Shown piece after piece: positions 62,523-64,000 of a DNA stretch of 64,000 nt. This DNA is from Thermoflexales bacterium (lineage in GTDB: Bacteria; Chloroflexota; Anaerolineae; J036; Brachytrichaceae). A program made the position numbers and the translations under genes. Each line of letters starts with the position of its first letter. Positions within the stretch are counted from its first letter, which is position 1. The stretch covers positions 26,281 to 90,280 of the forward strand of contig JANWUW010000009.1 in the NCBI GenBank assembly GCA_025057935.1, given 5' to 3'. The notes beneath the pieces were generated by a model that saw only the letters and a program-made list of their open reading frames with translations, ran no database searches and was not told the origin of the DNA.

Positions 62523-63698
62523 GTGGACGTTGACCTGAGAAAGCTCCCGCCGAACACCTGCCCGATTTGCCAGCAGCCTGCGCTGGCAATGGAGGGCGAG
62601 GTGTGGCAATGCACATTTTGCGGCAGCGAGCTTGAGTTCGATCCTCAAACACGCCGCGCGCGCCTGCGCTACGTGCCGCGCATCTATGCCCCGATCGGGC
62701 GCGCCATTGGAACCGACTGGCTCACGCGCCGCGAAATGTTCCGGCGCGCTGCGCAGCTTGATGTGCCTCCGCCTTCGCTGCCCCCGCTCTTCATGCCGCT
62801 AACGATCCTGGCTGCGGTCGCGGTGTTGACACTGGTTATCTTCGCTGCAGTGGCTGCAGCCTTGTTGCTTCAACCAAGCATTGAACGCACACGGCGCGCG
62901 ATTGGTGCGGCGTATGCGCGTGCGGCGTCAACCGAATTCGCACCCACGCCCGCGGAGTCGCTGCTGCTCGCGGGCACGGCTTCCGCGGCCGTGTTCGAGG
63001 AAGCGCCAACACCTACGCCGGATCTGCCTCTAGCGCCAAGCGCTCTAGGGGACGCGACAGACGTGGCTCAGCCAACACCCGATCAAGGCAACGGCATCGC
63101 TCCGCTTGCACCAGCTTTGCCTCCCTTGCCCTCGCCTACGCCCTTGCCGACTGCTACGTCGCCTGAGGTGGTGGCTTTCCCACCGCCGCCCACGCTTCCG
63201 CCGACTTTCACGCCGCTGCCTGCAACGCCACTGGTGCAAATAACGCTGCCGCCAGAGATCATCTCGCCCTTGCCAACGCCTACTACGCCGCTGCTCGCAA
63301 CGCCGACACCCACGCCCTCCCCAGTGCCCACACCCACACCTGCACCGCGCATTCGCATCATCAACGTCAAGCCTCAAGGCGATCCTGCCATCAACGAGGC
63401 GGATGAGTACGTGGAATTGGAGAACGTGTCAGCGAGCGCTGTGCTGATGGATCGCTGGAGCTTGCGCGTGTTTCAGACTTCGGCGGGCGATGACCCAGTC
63501 GCGCAGTTCACGTTCCCTCAAGCGTTCATCATGGCGCCGGGGCAGCGCTGCCGTGTGTACACTAACTTGACAGTGGGCATTGAGGACTGCGGCTTAAGCA
63601 ACGGGTTCCGCAGCCCAAGGGGCATTTTGCCGCCAAGTGGTGCGCGCATTGTGCTCAGCGACGCACAAGGTGTGGAGCAATTCACATACGTTTACTGA
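62523..63698 (+). CDS. Zinc-ribbon/transmembrane/lamin-tail domain protein
   Basis: 391 residues, GTG start. The N-terminal cytoplasmic zinc ribbon is [22 protein letters not shown] (C-x2-C...C-x2-C, about residues 13-35). A single membrane helix (about 90-118, [20 protein letters not shown]) follows, then a ~150-residue Pro/Thr-rich stretch. A C-terminal lamin-tail domain (about 275-391) has [25 protein letters not shown], then SLRVFQT and [10 protein letters not shown]. The LTD is an immunoglobulin-like extracellular module. The combination with a zinc ribbon is unusual. Its 3' end overlaps the dtd gene by 7 nt. Function unknown. Confidence 0.86.
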   Translation: MDVDLRKLPPNTCPICQQPALAMEGEVWQCTFCGSELEFDPQTRRARLRYVPRIYAPIGRAIGTDWLTRREMFRRAAQLDVPPPSLPPLFMPLTILAAVAVLTLVIFAAVAAALLLQPSIERTRRAIGAAYARAASTEFAPTPAESLLLAGTASAAVFEEAPTPTPDLPLAPSALGDATDVAQPTPDQGNGIAPLAPALPPLPSPTPLPTATSPEVVAFPPPPTLPPTFTPLPATPLVQITLPPEIISPLPTPTTPLLATPTPTPSPVPTPTPAPRIRIINVKPQGDPAINEADEYVELENVSASAVLMDRWSLRVFQTSAGDDPVAQFTFPQAFIMAPGQRCRVYTNLTVGIEDCGLSNGFRSPRGILPPSGARIVLSDAQGVEQFTYVY

Positions 63699-64000
63699 GG
63701 CGCTTCGAGGATAAGCGTAACTGGACCCTCGTTGACTAGCTCCACCTGCATGTTGGCGCCAAAAATGCCGGTTTGTGTGGGCACGCCGAGCGCGCGCAGT
63801 CGCTCCACGAAGTAATCGATCAGCGGCGCAGCATGCTCTGGGCGAGCAGCTTCGATGAACTCGGGGCGTCGCCCTTTGCGCGTTTGACCGTAGAGCGTGA
63901 ACTGGCTGACCACCAACGCTGAGCCGCCTACGTCGAACAGCGAGCGGTCGAAGTGTGAGCTGCCATCCGTGGCTGGGAAGATGCGCAGCGTGGCGATTTT
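63692..64000 (-). CDS. dtd: D-aminoacyl-tRNA deacylase (5'-truncated by window edge)
   Basis: The visible C-terminal part (about 102 residues) continues unbroken to the right edge of the window. It removes D-amino acids from mischarged tRNA. Family marks: [42 protein letters not shown], and the cis-proline motif in [13 protein letters not shown] (G-P-V-T). The N-terminal ~40 residues lie beyond 64000. Converges on the lamin-tail gene with a 7-nt overlap. Confidence 0.94.
   Translation of the reverse strand, partial: KIATLRIFPATDGSSHFDRSLFDVGGSALVVSQFTLYGQTRKGRRPEFIEAARPEHAAPLIDYFVERLRALGVPTQTGIFGANMQVELVNEGPVTLILEAPQ

Overview
The window looks like chromosomal DNA of a high-GC bacterium, most probably a member of the Chloroflexota (Anaerolineae or Roseiflexus-like side). 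This is an inference from several signs, because no rRNA is present. Exported proteins carry Thr/Pro-rich 'PTPTP' linkers. A SpoVS-type protein occurs without any other sporulation gene. NuoC and NuoD are fused. The SCO1664-family/DUF3090 pair and a bacterial XPB helicase with Helicase_C_3 partners are present. Carotenoid desaturase and geranylgeranyl-reductase-like genes hint at, but do not prove, a pigmented or phototrophic lifestyle. Coding density is very high: most intergenic gaps are under 100 bp, none exceeds 300 bp, and many neighbours overlap by 4 nt.

Layout. 1-9.0 kb: tail of a GH1 beta-glucosidase, an exported LamG-like protein, the SCO1664/DUF3090 pair, a membrane PIN-TRAM protein, cysS, bcp, a SIS-domain sugar isomerase and a nucleotide-sugar epimerase. 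9.0-12.4 kb: a geranylgeranyl-reductase-family flavoprotein, an ArsP_1-type permease and tgt. 12.6-18.5 kb: a surface-glycan block (O-antigen-ligase/TPR protein, WecA-like transferase, UDP-sugar dehydrogenase), then tRNA-Val. 18.5-25.4 kb: PHP phosphoesterase, SpoVS, alpha/beta hydrolase, leuD, a Nudix hydrolase and a complex-I mini-cluster (iscX-nuoB-nuoCD-nuoI) closed by a clear terminator. 25.5-37.4 kb: a lipoprotein lytic transglycosylase, a MoxR-CoxE-like pair with two membrane proteins, cytidine deaminase, a SanA-like protein, a thiolase with a stand-alone crotonase-like domain and a secreted metzincin-like protein. 37.6-47.1 kb: clpB, crtI, and a tight operon xseB-DUF554-glycosyltransferase-scpA-cobU-MFS. 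47.1-64 kb: a Uma2 nuclease, an amidohydrolase-CYTH fusion, cell-wall LysM/M23 proteins, XPB with two Helicase_C_3 proteins, an MBOAT protein, tRNA-Leu, a TrmH-type methyltransferase, a DUF3048 lipoprotein, a phosphoribosyltransferase, a zinc-ribbon/lamin-tail membrane protein and the 3' part of dtd.

There is no prophage, IS element, CRISPR array or obvious genomic island. The most unusual items are the amidohydrolase-CYTH fusion, the XPB operon with two divergent accessory paralogues, the iscX-led partial complex-I cluster, and a recurrent TAnnnT promoter element 5-16 nt upstream of start codons, which suggests widespread leaderless or near-leaderless transcription.
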